Part shown: one piece after another, positions 50,454-57,757 of the stretch
Position numbering within the stretch: the stretch's first letter is position 1
Layout of the letters: every line of letters begins with the position of its first letter
Origin: Paraburkholderia sp.
GTDB taxonomy: Bacteria; Pseudomonadota; Gammaproteobacteria; Burkholderiales; Burkholderiaceae
DNA length: 64,000 bases
Assembly (NCBI RefSeq): GCF_028283785.1
Contig: NZ_JAPWKB010000014.1
Location: forward strand, 248,001 to 312,000
Direction: 5' to 3'
Translations under genes and position numbers: made by a program
Notes under the pieces: model-generated
Told to the model about the DNA's origin: nothing
Databases searched by the model: none
What the model saw: only the letters and a program-made list of their open reading frames with translations

Positions 50454-51785
50454 ATGTCGACTGCGCCTTCCGCGTCATCGCCTTCTTCTCCTTCTGCGCC
50501 CACGGGTCTGCTCGAACGGATCGGTATGCCGAGGTCATTGCTGTTTGGCTTTATCGGACTGTTGCTGTTCATGATCGGCGACGGTGTCGAAGCAGGTTAT
50601 CTCGCGCCGTTCCTGTCGAGCCACGGCGTGTCGAATGCAAAGATCGCGTTGCTGTTTACGATCTACGGTGTGGCCGTATCGATTGCGTCCTGGTTGTCGG
50701 GCGCGCTGTCCGATCTATGGGGACCACGACGCGTGATGGCGATCGGGCTCGCGATCTGGGCCGTATTCGAAGTCGTTTTCCTGCGTTTCGGCGTGGCGCC
50801 GCAAAGCTATACGGTGATGGTGATCGCGTACGCGGTGCGCGGTCTCGGCCATCCGCTGTTCGCGTTCGGGTTTCTCGTGTGGATTGCCGCCGCGACGCCG
50901 CCGCGTCAACTGGGGTCGGCGGTGGGCTGGTTCTGGTTCGCCTTTGCGGCCGGTCTGCCGACGCTCGGTTCGCTGTTCGCCAGCATCGCGATTCCGGTCA
51001 TTGGTCAGCTGGCGACGTTCTGGGCTTCGCTCGGTCTGGTTATCGCCGGTGGGCTGATTGCGCTGCTGTGCTGCCGCGACAAGAGCGGCGATCGTCCGCC
51101 CGCGCAGCCGGATACGAATCCGGTTAGCGTGCTGTTCAGCAGCGTGTCGATCATCTGGCGCGAGCCGAAGATCATGATGGCCGGCGTCACGCGTGCGATC
51201 AACACGTCGTCGGAATATGCGTTTCTGGTAATCATGCCCGCGTTCTTCACGAAGACGATCGGCTTTACGCTGGAGCAATGGCTGCATCTGCTGTCGATCG
51301 TGTTTCTGAGCAACATCGTTTTCAACCTGGCTTCCGGCATGGCCGCCGACAAGGTGGGCTACCGCCGTGTGATCGGCTTTGCGGGTTGCGTCGGCACGGC
51401 AATCAGCGTGCCGCTGTTCTACTACATGCCGCTGATGTTCAAGGGCGACTTCACCGTCGCGGCGATTTTCGGTGCGTTTTACGGCGCGACGCTGGCGTGC
51501 TACGTGCCGTTGTCCGGTCTGGTGCCGCAAATCTGCCCGAAGGAAAAGGCGGCGGCGCTGTCGGTGCTTGGACTCGGCGCGGGCGCGAGCGTGTGGCTGG
51601 GACCGATCATCGTGACGCTGTTCGAAAGCACGGTGGGGATTGCCGGCGTGATCTGGATTTTCTGCGGGATGTATCTGGTGTCCGGCATTCTGACGCGCTT
51701 CCTGACGGTCTCGGACGAGGCGCGGGCGGTGTCTAAAGCCCAGGCGGAAAGCGGCGAAGAGGGCGCGTTTTCGTTGAGCCACTAG
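50454..51785 (+). CDS. MFS polyol permease (RbtT/DalT-like)
   Basis: 443-residue inner-membrane transporter resembling ribitol/D-arabinitol permeases: FMIGDGVEAGYLAPFLSSHG, LFTIYGVAVSIASWLSGALSDLWGPRRVM, AVRGLGHPLFAFGFLVWIA and GSAVGWFWFAFAAGLPTLG are family blocks. Start at 50454 with GGAG ribosome site; longer in-frame starts were rejected. No polyol dehydrogenase lies beside it. It ends in a strong terminator at 51827. Substrate is probably a sugar alcohol but unproven. Confidence 0.85.
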   Translation: MSTAPSASSPSSPSAPTGLLERIGMPRSLLFGFIGLLLFMIGDGVEAGYLAPFLSSHGVSNAKIALLFTIYGVAVSIASWLSGALSDLWGPRRVMAIGLAIWAVFEVVFLRFGVAPQSYTVMVIAYAVRGLGHPLFAFGFLVWIAAATPPRQLGSAVGWFWFAFAAGLPTLGSLFASIAIPVIGQLATFWASLGLVIAGGLIALLCCRDKSGDRPPAQPDTNPVSVLFSSVSIIWREPKIMMAGVTRAINTSSEYAFLVIMPAFFTKTIGFTLEQWLHLLSIVFLSNIVFNLASGMAADKVGYRRVIGFAGCVGTAISVPLFYYMPLMFKGDFTVAAIFGAFYGATLACYVPLSGLVPQICPKEKAAALSVLGLGAGASVWLGPIIVTLFESTVGIAGVIWIFCGMYLVSGILTRFLTVSDEARAVSKAQAESGEEGAFSLSH

Positions 51786-51826
51786 CCTAGCCGCTACCGC
51801 GAATCAGCGGTTCAGCAGCAGAAAAA

Positions 51827-51861
51827 GGGTTCGCCGGAATGGTCCGGCGAACCCTTTTTTT
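51827..51861. terminator. Strong intrinsic terminator (bidirectional)
   Basis: Perfect 12-bp stem GGGTTCGCCGGA / TCCGGCGAACCC, loop ATGG, T-tract of seven on the + strand and A-run before it that serves the minus strand. It ends the permease gene and, in the other direction, the HTH gene at 51898. Confidence 0.92.
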
Positions 51862-51897
51862 GTTTGTTCTTCCGGTTTATCTGCGTCCCGGCGACGC

Positions 51898-52239
51898 TTA
51901 CTCCACGCGACTGCCCAAACCCTTCAAGCTCTTGATGACAACCAGCAGCGCGCGGCCGTGTTCTTCGGAGCCGTCCCACGCATCGACGATCGCGCTGCGC
52001 AGCAGGTCGTTGTAGCCCGCCGCGCGTTTGCCCGACAGATACGGTTTGACGCCGTAGAAACTGCATAGCTTATTGAATGACGCGCTGCGCCGCATCCGCC
52101 CGCCGCTGGACAGCCGAAGCCGCGATACGGTGGGCTGGCTGACACCGGAAAGCCGCGCTATTTCACTGGACGAGCGCTTATCCGCCGTCAAACGGCGCAA
52201 TAGATCCTGTACGGGAAAATGAGTGTCTGGGGCTTCCAT
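51898..52239 (-). CDS. Small helix-turn-helix protein
   Basis: ~113-residue DNA-binding protein. HTH at residues ~20-50 (SSSEIARLSGVSQPTVSRLRLSSGGRMRRSASFNKLCSFYGVKPY), like phage/XRE-type repressors, then a helical C-terminus ending in a regulatory-looking tail (GYNDLLRSAIVDAWDGSEEHGRALLVVIKSLKGLG). Two ATGs are in frame: 52248 lies inside the apparent -10 box, so 52239, ~8 bases after that box, is preferred and would give a nearly leaderless mRNA. Divergent from the unknown gene at 52320, which it may control. Confidence 0.7.
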   Translation of the reverse strand: MEAPDTHFPVQDLLRRLTADKRSSSEIARLSGVSQPTVSRLRLSSGGRMRRSASFNKLCSFYGVKPYLSGKRAAGYNDLLRSAIVDAWDGSEEHGRALLVVIKSLKGLGSRVE

Positions 52240-52246
52240 TCTATGC

Positions 52247-52260
52247 ATTATAGCTATACA
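52247..52260. promoter_or_regulatory. TATAGCTATA palindrome overlapping divergent promoters
   Basis: Perfect 10-bp palindrome at 52249-52258. On the minus strand it overlaps TATAAT (52252-52247), the -10 box of the HTH gene; on the plus strand TATACA may serve the gene at 52320. A repressor bound here would block both promoters. Confidence 0.5.
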
Positions 52261-52319
52261 TTAGCGTTTATTGAATTGGCCGTTCGTTTTTGCCGGATGG
52301 CAGCGTTCCGAGGAAGTTG

Positions 52320-53120
52320 ATGACACTGAAGCACCTACCGCCCACGTTTTGCTGGACTCGCACTGGTTCCGAGTCCGGCGAAGATCTCCCTACCGTCGTT
52401 CTCCAGAAGGAGTGGGAACGCAGGCTGGGTGGCGGGCGGTTTTTGTGGGGCATCAACCAGTCGCTCGGCAGTAGCGCGCATATCGCCGCGCATCGCACGG
52501 GTTCGTTGCTGGCACTGTTTTCGCCGATGTCGGGCAAACCGCGTCCGGTCGAGCGCATGCGCGAAGACGTATTGCTGTGGAATGCGTGGGTGGATAGCAG
52601 CGGGCAGGTGCGGCAATTGCCGCCGCACGCGTTTATCGTCAGTCGCGCCACCCTGCCTTCGGGGCGGCGTCGTGAGCGCCACTACGCGCTGGTGTGTTCG
52701 TCACCCACCGATCTGAGCATTGGCAGCCGTTTGCGGATTTATCCCGAGCATTTGCGTAGCGTCAGCACGGGCAAACCGCTCGGTCCGGTGCAGGGCACGG
52801 TAGTGGTGGATTGCACGGCGCGTGCGGGCGAGTTGAGCGGGAAAAGTTATCCAATGGCCGTTTCCGTTGAGCTGGAGGCGCCGTATTTCGTGCGACTCGC
52901 GCAGCCGAGCCTGCTGAAGGCGCGTGATTTCGCGGAGATCAACAAGGCATCGCGCGACGGCGACTTCGAAGGCTTTATCGATCTGGTGCGTCGTTCGCGC
53001 AACCGGCCGAGCGCGGAGCGCATGCGCGGCTTCACGCGCGATCTCTTCGACATGCTTGCGCCGTCGGAACCGATGGTGGCGTTCGGCACTGTTTCGCACG
53101 GGCAGGTCAGTTACGTGTAG
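52320..53120 (+). CDS. Protein of unknown function, divergent from HTH gene
   Basis: 266-residue soluble protein with no family I can name. Visible features: HLPPTFCWTRTGSESGE and WERRLGGGRFLWGINQSLG near the N-terminus, a basic central part (LPSGRRRERHYALVCSSPTDLS), beta-rich middle (GTVVVDCTARAGELSGKSYP) and a helical end (FIDLVRRSRNRPSAERMRGFTRDLFDML). Start at 52320 with GAGGAAG ribosome site. Codon use is like neighbours. With the HTH gene it forms a unit isolated by two strong terminators. Confidence 0.7.
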   Translation: MTLKHLPPTFCWTRTGSESGEDLPTVVLQKEWERRLGGGRFLWGINQSLGSSAHIAAHRTGSLLALFSPMSGKPRPVERMREDVLLWNAWVDSSGQVRQLPPHAFIVSRATLPSGRRRERHYALVCSSPTDLSIGSRLRIYPEHLRSVSTGKPLGPVQGTVVVDCTARAGELSGKSYPMAVSVELEAPYFVRLAQPSLLKARDFAEINKASRDGDFEGFIDLVRRSRNRPSAERMRGFTRDLFDMLAPSEPMVAFGTVSHGQVSYV

Positions 53121-53173
53121 CCGTTGCGTTGTGAGTGAGCCGAATGTGCGCTGACGTTATGTCGCGCGGAATG

Positions 53174-53209
53174 AAAAAAGCCCCGTACTCGTAGAGTACG
53201 GGGCTTTTT
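53174..53209. terminator. Strong intrinsic terminator after the unknown gene
   Basis: Near-perfect stem of ~16 bp (AAAAAGCCCCGTACTC / GAGTACGGGGCTTTTT) with loop GTA. T- and A-tracts on both sides make it effective in both directions, also ending the minus-strand gene at 53299. Confidence 0.93.
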
Positions 53210-53298
53210 ATTTGCGCCGGATAAGTGGCGCTCGCATTCTCGTCGTCAATGGTGAGCTGCGCTCGTTGCGGTCGCGTCGGCCGCAGCGCAGCGCCGCG

Positions 53299-53523
53299 TC
53301 AACCGCGGGTATCGACCCAGTCTCGCGCCCAGCTAAACGAGTGCTGAAGCGCTTGTTGTTCGTCGCTGAAGTAATCGAGCGAATAAAACTGATACTGCGC
53401 AGCGGGATTCGCGCGGTCGGCGCGTTCGAGCAGCAGATTGGAAGAGAATGAGCCATCCGGCAAACGATGTGCGGACGGTTTGACGGCATAGCCGTTGTAA
53501 TGGTGAATCGTCGAATTTTGCAT
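53299..53523 (-). CDS. Small protein of unknown function
   Basis: 74-residue protein (HYNGYAVKPSAHRLPDGSFSSNLLLERAD, then FYSLDYFSDEQQALQHSFSWARDWVDTRG). The length, balanced composition and stop before a strong terminator support a real gene; the short acidic, aromatic C-terminus looks like a compact alpha/beta domain. No ribosome site is obvious. It lies downstream of cspA on the same strand, separated by two long palindromes. Confidence 0.6.
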   Translation of the reverse strand: MQNSTIHHYNGYAVKPSAHRLPDGSFSSNLLLERADRANPAAQYQFYSLDYFSDEQQALQHSFSWARDWVDTRG

Positions 53524-53687
53524 TTTATTTATATGTGCGCACGCATGCGCGGCGATCGGAAAGCGCCGATGTCAGCCGGAGAATATGCGTGTGTATGCCT
53601 GCGACAGACGCAGAAATGTGTAGAAGTCAGAAAGACTGGGGGAGCAAGCAAGGCGATTGGCGCTTTACATCACACGCACCAACGATG

Positions 53688-53703
53688 GGAGTTTTAAAAC
53701 TCC
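53688..53703. repeat. 16-bp perfect palindrome downstream of cspA
   Basis: GGAGTTTT followed by its reverse complement AAAACTCC. It lies 18 bases from a second, 26-bp palindrome. Possible operator for the 53299 gene or part of the cspA 3' end. Confidence 0.75.
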
Positions 53704-53721
53704 GCGAAGGATGTCGCTCCA

Positions 53722-53747
53722 GTCCAGTGTCGATATCGACACTGGAC
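53722..53747. repeat. 26-bp perfect palindrome downstream of cspA
   Basis: GTCCAGTGTCGAT followed directly by its exact reverse complement, ~25 bases after the cspA stop (minus strand). No T-tract follows, so an intrinsic terminator is not typical; it could be an RNA 3' stem or a protein-binding site. Confidence 0.8.
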
Positions 53748-53771
53748 CCGTCAAACTTTTACAGCGAAACT

Positions 53772-53975
53772 TTACAGCGGCTTGATGTTAGCCGCTTGCA
53801 TGCCCTTCGGGCCACGCTTGGTTTCGAAGCTGACTTTCTGGTTTTCAGCGAGCGATTTGAAACCGTCGCTCTTGATTTCGGAGAAGTGTGCGAACAGATC
53901 GTCACCGCCAGCATCCGGCGTAATGAAGCCAAAACCTTTGCTGTCGTTGAACCACTTAACGGTACCGGTATCCAT
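53772..53975 (-). CDS. cspA: Cold-shock protein
   Basis: 67-residue single cold-shock domain that binds single-stranded RNA/DNA and melts RNA structure. RNP1 is KGFGFITP (residues ~13-20) and RNP2 is DLFAHFSEI (~26-34). Start at 53975 has AAGGATT ribosome site. An upstream promoter (54119-54146) implies a ~135-base 5' leader with a hairpin at 54008-54022, typical of cold-regulated csp mRNAs. Confidence 0.95.
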   Translation of the reverse strand: MDTGTVKWFNDSKGFGFITPDAGGDDLFAHFSEIKSDGFKSLAENQKVSFETKRGPKGMQAANIKPL

Positions 53976-54286
53976 GGAGAATCCTTGAGGTATAAAAATG
54001 AGAAATCGCTCCGTAGCGGAGCACGGAAAGTATCAAGGAGGGAGAGGACAACGAATACCGCTGAGGAGGCGGACAATTGATGAACAGCAATCTAACTTCT
54101 TGAACTTCAGGGCTCCACATTAACCGCGAGGTCGCCCGAGCGTCAAGAACTATCTTGTAACTACTTGAATCCTAAGCTAGACGGGCCTGTGCGGACCTCG
54201 CTCTGTCTCGGAAATGACGGAAGTCCGAGCTGTTCCGGAATCGCGCGGGGCGTTTTCGCTTCGCGCTGACCGGAAAATGTGTTCGC
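53976..54286. other. cspA leader and LysE downstream region
   Basis: 311 bases without a gene. It holds the cspA 5' leader and promoter (minus strand), and the short stretch after the LysE-family gene stop. No other structure noted. Confidence 0.5.
54119..54146 (-). promoter_or_regulatory. Probable cspA promoter
   Basis: On the minus strand TTGACG (54146-54141), 16-base spacer, GTTAAT (54124-54119). The predicted start near 54112 gives a long untranslated leader containing the 6-bp hairpin GCTCCG-tag-CGGAGC at 54008-54022. Confidence 0.5.
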
Positions 54287-54925
54287 TCAGATGCCGGTGT
54301 GTCGGGCGGTCCAGATCAGGCGCAAGCCCAGTGCGCCGATGGCGGTAGCCGCGACGCGATCCACCCATTTCTTCGATTTCAGATAGAGATCTCGCGGCCG
54401 TTTGCTTGAAAAGCACAATGCAACGACCGTGTACCAACCCGCTTCGATCGCGAATACGGCGGGCGGCAACGCGAAGTAGCACCAGGTGGGCGGCGAGTGC
54501 GGCAACAGCGCCGCGAAGATGCTGCCGTACGCGATGGCGGTTTTCGGATTGCTTAGTTGCGTGCTCAGGCCGATCCAGAACGAGCGCAGCGGATTGCCGG
54601 GCGACCGCGCGTCGACTGACGCGAACGCAAGCGGGGCGGCCGCGCCGCGCCAGATTCTGGACGCGAGGTAGAGCAGATAAAAACCACCGGCGATTTTGAG
54701 TCCCGCGTAAAGCCAGCCGACCGTCGCGAGTAGCGTATAGAGGCCGAGCAACGCGACGGCGCTGAAGAACACCCCGCCGACACCCATCCCGAGCGCCGTG
54801 GCGAGGCCGTCGCGGCGCGACAGGCCGATCGCGTTGCGCGCGACGATCACGAAGCTGGGGCCGGGGCTCATTGCACCGATCAACAGGGCGGCAAGGATCG
54901 CGGCGATTGCGGCGGAAGCGGACAT
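54287..54925 (-). CDS. LysE-family exporter
   Basis: 212-residue inner-membrane protein with ~6 hydrophobic helices, of the RhtB/LysE amino-acid exporter family. Signatures: LLIGAMSPGPSFVIVARNAIGLSRRDGLATALGMGVGG near the N-terminus and FWIGLSTQLSNPKTAIAYGSIFAALLP. It is on the same strand upstream of cspA but with its own 300-base gap. Substrate probably an amino acid or homoserine-like compound. Confidence 0.9.
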   Translation of the reverse strand: MSASAAIAAILAALLIGAMSPGPSFVIVARNAIGLSRRDGLATALGMGVGGVFFSAVALLGLYTLLATVGWLYAGLKIAGGFYLLYLASRIWRGAAAPLAFASVDARSPGNPLRSFWIGLSTQLSNPKTAIAYGSIFAALLPHSPPTWCYFALPPAVFAIEAGWYTVVALCFSSKRPRDLYLKSKKWVDRVAATAIGALGLRLIWTARHTGI

Positions 54926-55361
54926 GATGGGTTTCCGGGAAGTCGTTTGCGCAGATTCTACGGCAAGACATTGTGAGGACGGATGAACCGGACGGATACC
55001 GGATTGTGAATGCCAATTCGCAATTCAGTTTTAACCCGTATTGAGTGCGTTAGCCGATATACAGCGAAAAATGGAGTGCTAGAATTAATTGCATAGGCAG
55101 AAGCGACCCGAGCGGGCTGGAATGCCAATTGGCATTCGAGTGATGCGAGTGGCGGATTAGCAGGGTTAAGCCGTATTTCGAGCGGAATTCTTTAGGTAGG
55201 GCGTTGTGTGGAATGCGAGATTCCGCGCAAGGTTTGCATGAGAAGAAAGTATATGCGTTCGAGTGGCGCCCGTCCCCGACAGTCATAAAGAGGTTTCGCG
55301 TTTTCCCAGCGGAGTCTTTACTTTTTCAGCGCGGGTTTATTCGGCGCGAGACCGGTACGTT
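54926..55361. other. AT-richer intergenic region with an 18-bp palindrome
   Basis: 436 bases between the LysE exporter and H-NS-like genes. GAATGCCAATTGGCATTC at 55120-55137 is a perfect 18-bp palindrome, and its left part GAATGCCAATT recurs at 55008-55018. A minus-strand ORF (55050-55286) has no family features and is not called. The composition is lower in GC than neighbours, typical of H-NS-bound DNA. Confidence 0.5.
55120..55137. promoter_or_regulatory. 18-bp palindrome, possible operator
   Basis: Perfect GAATGCCAATTGGCATTC, with an 11-base partial copy 112 bases away at 55008-55018. The two may be cooperating regulator sites controlling the LysE exporter or the H-NS-like gene. Confidence 0.45.
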
Positions 55362-55625
55362 ATGAAAGAGCGAGAAGAACAACGGTTGTTCGACCTCGAT
55401 GGGAATGCGCGCGAGCGTTTGGTCCTGTGGATTCGGCGTCGGATGGATGAGTATGGCATTACCGTCGATGCGCTCGCGGAAGCGCTGGATGCGGATGAGG
55501 CCGCTGCGCGGGCTGTCAGGTATCGCGATGCGTATGGGAATACGTGGGATGGGTTTGGCGAGAAGCCGGATTGGCTCGCGAGGGCGATTTATGCTGGGCA
55601 GGATATTGATCATTTTCGGTGTTGA
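55362..55625 (+). CDS. H-NS-family histone-like protein (short)
   Basis: 87-residue nucleoid-associated protein. The C-terminal DNA-binding motif is YRDAYGNTWDGFGEKPDWLARAI, the H-NS consensus (YRD...TWxGxGxxPxWL). The N-terminal part (ERLVLWIRRRMDEYGITVDALAEAL) is shorter than in E. coli H-NS but typical for Burkholderia paralogues. Start at 55362 is chosen as the first methionine giving a natural N-terminus; an earlier start at 55263 adds unrelated residues. A MITE-like element begins just after its stop. Confidence 0.75.
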   Translation: MKEREEQRLFDLDGNARERLVLWIRRRMDEYGITVDALAEALDADEAAARAVRYRDAYGNTWDGFGEKPDWLARAIYAGQDIDHFRC

Positions 55626-55630
55626 AAATT

Positions 55631-55665
55631 GGGGTTTGGGTTTGGGTTTGGTTCGGGTTGGTTTG
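55631..55665 (+). repeat. (GGGTTT)n tract, potential G-quadruplex
   Basis: GGGG-TTT-GGG-TTT-GGG-TTTGG-TTC-GGG at 55631-55657, then GGTTTGG. Four G-runs on the + strand can in principle form a G-quadruplex, six bases after the H-NS-like stop codon. Confidence 0.7.
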
Positions 55666-55678
55666 GTTGTCCCGGTTT

Positions 55679-56079
55679 CGCGCTGGTCTGCCTGGATCGT
55701 CCCTGTGCGGGACCGCACCTACTTTTCTTTGCTCGCGCAAAGAAAAGTAGGCAAAAGAATGCGCGTTTACACCGCCACTTCGTAGCGAGTGGCGTTTTTT
55801 CAGAACGGGTAGTGGACCGCGCGCGATTTGAGTTGCCGCACCGCTTAAGCTAGTGACAAGGTAGTCATTCGTTCCGGCTGTTCGCTTCGCGACAGCCGTT
55901 GGGCACAGCCCCGTCTTCATCTCTCGGCGCTCTTCGCGCGCTGCACTCCGTCGGTCACAAAACCCACTTTCCTGGCAAGCGCCGGCCAGTTCGCGTCCGC
56001 AAAATTCCAGGCAACTCGCACGCGAGCAAAGAAAAGTAGGTGCGGTCCCGCACAGGGACGATCCAGGCGGACCAGCGTG
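55679..56079. mobile_element. MITE-like element with 59-bp terminal inverted repeats
   Basis: Left repeat 55679-55737 and right repeat 56021-56079 match at 57 of 59 positions in inverted orientation. The left repeat also folds on itself with adjacent bases into a perfect 15-bp hairpin (55718-55732 with 55737-55751). The ~283-base interior has no convincing ORF and no transposase. The structure fits a non-autonomous mobile or intergenic repeat of Burkholderia genomes; no target duplication could be fixed because the flanks are low-complexity. Confidence 0.75.
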
Positions 56080-56150
56080 AAAACAGGCCACGCACGCCAC
56101 CCCAAGAACAACCAAACCAGCAAAACCCCCCACCCACCACCCGCAAAAAA

Positions 56151-56248
56151 ACCAAAAGGCCAAAACCAAAACCAAAACCAAAACCAAAACACCAAAACCA
56201 AAACACCAAAACCAAAAAACCAAAAAACCAAAACCAAAACCAAAAACG
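56151..56248. repeat. (CCAAAA)n tract
   Basis: Around 98 bases of CCAAAA, CCAAAAC and CCAAAAAA units, almost free of G and T on the + strand. The complementary strand is TTTTGG-rich, like protist telomere repeats, and has many GG runs. It lies on the right side of the MITE-like element while (GGGTTT)n lies on the left, so the low-complexity tracts mirror each other around the element. Confidence 0.85.
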
Positions 56249-56340
56249 CAAAAGGGGCCCGCATACCACACGAGCCCCCAAATCCATCAACAACCAGCAG
56301 AAATCAGAAAAAACCAAAAACCAAACCCTATGCCATTTCC

Positions 56341-56931
56341 TCAAACATCAAAGAAAACAGTCTCCGCATCTCCCTGCATCCGGATATCAAACCGATAAAC
56401 CGCATTCCCCGTCCCCAGCTCACGCTTCGCAATCAATGTCCCGCGCCGAGCTGCCGGCACCGAAGCCAACACCGCATCGCCTTCGTTCGCTGCCGCTTCG
56501 TCCTCGAAATAAATCCGCGTGAACGCATGCATCAACGTCCCGCGCATCATCACGTTCACGCTCACGTGCGGCGCTTCCTGCGGCGAACGGCGACCCGGCT
56601 TCACGGTCTCGACCACGAATCGCTGCTGCGGATCCGTACCCGTCCCAACCCGCGCAAAGCCACGGAACTTCCGTTCTGTCACGTCCGCGCGCGACGCCGG
56701 ATAACGTCCCTCGCTGTCCACCTGCGTGAATTCGAGCACCGCGTCGCCCACCACCGCGCCGTCGGCATCGAAAACCTGACCCACGATCGTGATGTGCTCG
56801 CCCGCTGCTTCACGGTCCGCCAGCGCCGACGTGAACAGGCTCTTCAGATCGAAGTTGTATTGCTCGGGACACAGCCCATACGCGAAGTACGGCCCGACCG
56901 TTTGCGAAGGTGTCTGTTTCAATTGGCTCAT
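56341..56931 (-). CDS. pcaG: Protocatechuate 3,4-dioxygenase alpha subunit
   Basis: 196-residue non-catalytic alpha chain of the intradiol dioxygenase that opens protocatechuate to beta-carboxymuconate. Begins LKQTPSQTVGPYFAYGL, the hallmark of PcaG, and continues with ITIVGQVFDADGAVVGDAVLEFTQVDSEGRYP; ends with GNAVYRFDIRMQGDAETVFFDV. Starts three bases after the pcaH stop; the two form the (alpha-beta-Fe3+)n enzyme. Right-hand neighbour is the repeat island. Confidence 0.96.
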   Translation of the reverse strand: MSQLKQTPSQTVGPYFAYGLCPEQYNFDLKSLFTSALADREAAGEHITIVGQVFDADGAVVGDAVLEFTQVDSEGRYPASRADVTERKFRGFARVGTGTDPQQRFVVETVKPGRRSPQEAPHVSVNVMMRGTLMHAFTRIYFEDEAAANEGDAVLASVPAARRGTLIAKRELGTGNAVYRFDIRMQGDAETVFFDV

Positions 56932-56934
56932 GGC

Positions 56935-57639
56935 TTAACGCTCCATCGGGGTTTCGTTGGCGCCGCGCAGCACGATGTCGAACTCGTAAGCGAGCGCATA
57001 GGCTTCTTCGGTCCGGTCGAGCGAGAAGCGCGAAATCAGGCGCTCACGTGCCTGCTCCGGCGTGCCCTGGAAAATCGGGTCGTACGCGAGCAGCGGATCG
57101 CCGGGAAAATACATCTGCGTCACCAGACGCGAGCCGAAATATTCGCCAAACAACGAAAAATGGATGTGATTCGGACGCCATGCGTTCGGATGGTTGCCCC
57201 AAGGGTACGCACCCGGCTTGATCGTCAGAAAACGGTAACGGCCGTCGTTATCCGTGATGCAACGTCCCGCGCCGAGGAAGTTCGGATCGAGCGGCGCGTC
57301 GTGCTGGTCCGCCTTGTGAACATACCGGCCCGCTGCGTTCGCCTGCCAGATTTCAACCAGCGTATTGCGCACCGGACGGCCACCTTCGTCCAGAACCCGC
57401 CCGCCGACGATGATCCGCTCGCCCAGCGGCTCGCCGTTCCGGACGGCGTTACGCGTCAGATCGTTGTCGAGCGTGCCGAGATCTTCGGCGCCATAAACCG
57501 GCGCGTACTGGTCGCGCAGCTTTTCCTTCAGCGGAATCAACGGTTGCGTAATGCCGCGCTTCACCGACGAACGGTAGCCGGGCGCAATGTAGAGGGGATG
57601 CGACTCGAAATCGCGGGGGGAAAGGAAGTTGTCTTCCAT
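56935..57639 (-). CDS. pcaH: Protocatechuate 3,4-dioxygenase beta subunit
   Basis: 234-residue catalytic subunit with the Fe(III) ligands Tyr106 (GRYVHKAD), Tyr145 (GAYPWGNHPN), His158 and His160 (WRPNHIHFSLFG), at an offset of two from the P. putida enzyme. Start at 57639 (MEDNFLS) is set by ribosome site CAGGAGACATC and family N-terminus; the frame stays open far upstream by chance. Divergent from pcaQ, its activator, with a shared control region. Confidence 0.96.
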   Translation of the reverse strand: MEDNFLSPRDFESHPLYIAPGYRSSVKRGITQPLIPLKEKLRDQYAPVYGAEDLGTLDNDLTRNAVRNGEPLGERIIVGGRVLDEGGRPVRNTLVEIWQANAAGRYVHKADQHDAPLDPNFLGAGRCITDNDGRYRFLTIKPGAYPWGNHPNAWRPNHIHFSLFGEYFGSRLVTQMYFPGDPLLAYDPIFQGTPEQARERLISRFSLDRTEEAYALAYEFDIVLRGANETPMER

Positions 57640-57705
57640 GATGTCTCCTGCGGGGGGATTGTTTATTGGTTCAATCAGTACGTGGGACTTTATCCAATCC
57701 TGGAA

Positions 57706-57757
57706 GTTATGCAAAATGACGTTTTTTCGTATCTCGTATAACCTCCCGTTATGCAAC
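57706..57757. promoter_or_regulatory. PcaQ-type control region
   Basis: ATAACC-TCCC-GTTAT at 57738-57752 is close to the PcaQ consensus ATAACC-N4-GGTTAA and overlaps the pcaQ start codon. A direct repeat GTTATGCAA occurs at 57706-57714 and 57748-57756, 42 bases apart. LysR-type binding inferred. Confidence 0.5.

Larger units (their letters stand above)
55626..56340. other. Repeat-rich intergenic island between H-NS-like and pcaG genes
   Basis: 715 bases made up of a G/T-rich tract, the MITE-like element and a C/A-rich tract. ORFs on the minus strand translate to Phe/Gly/Leu/Trp repeats and are artefacts of the tandem units. Nothing here looks protein-coding. Confidence 0.7.

Noticed and set aside
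55516..56271. Phe/Gly/Leu/Trp-repeat proteins on the minus strand
   Set aside because: Direct translation of the GGGTTT and CCAAAA tracts and MITE interior, not genes.
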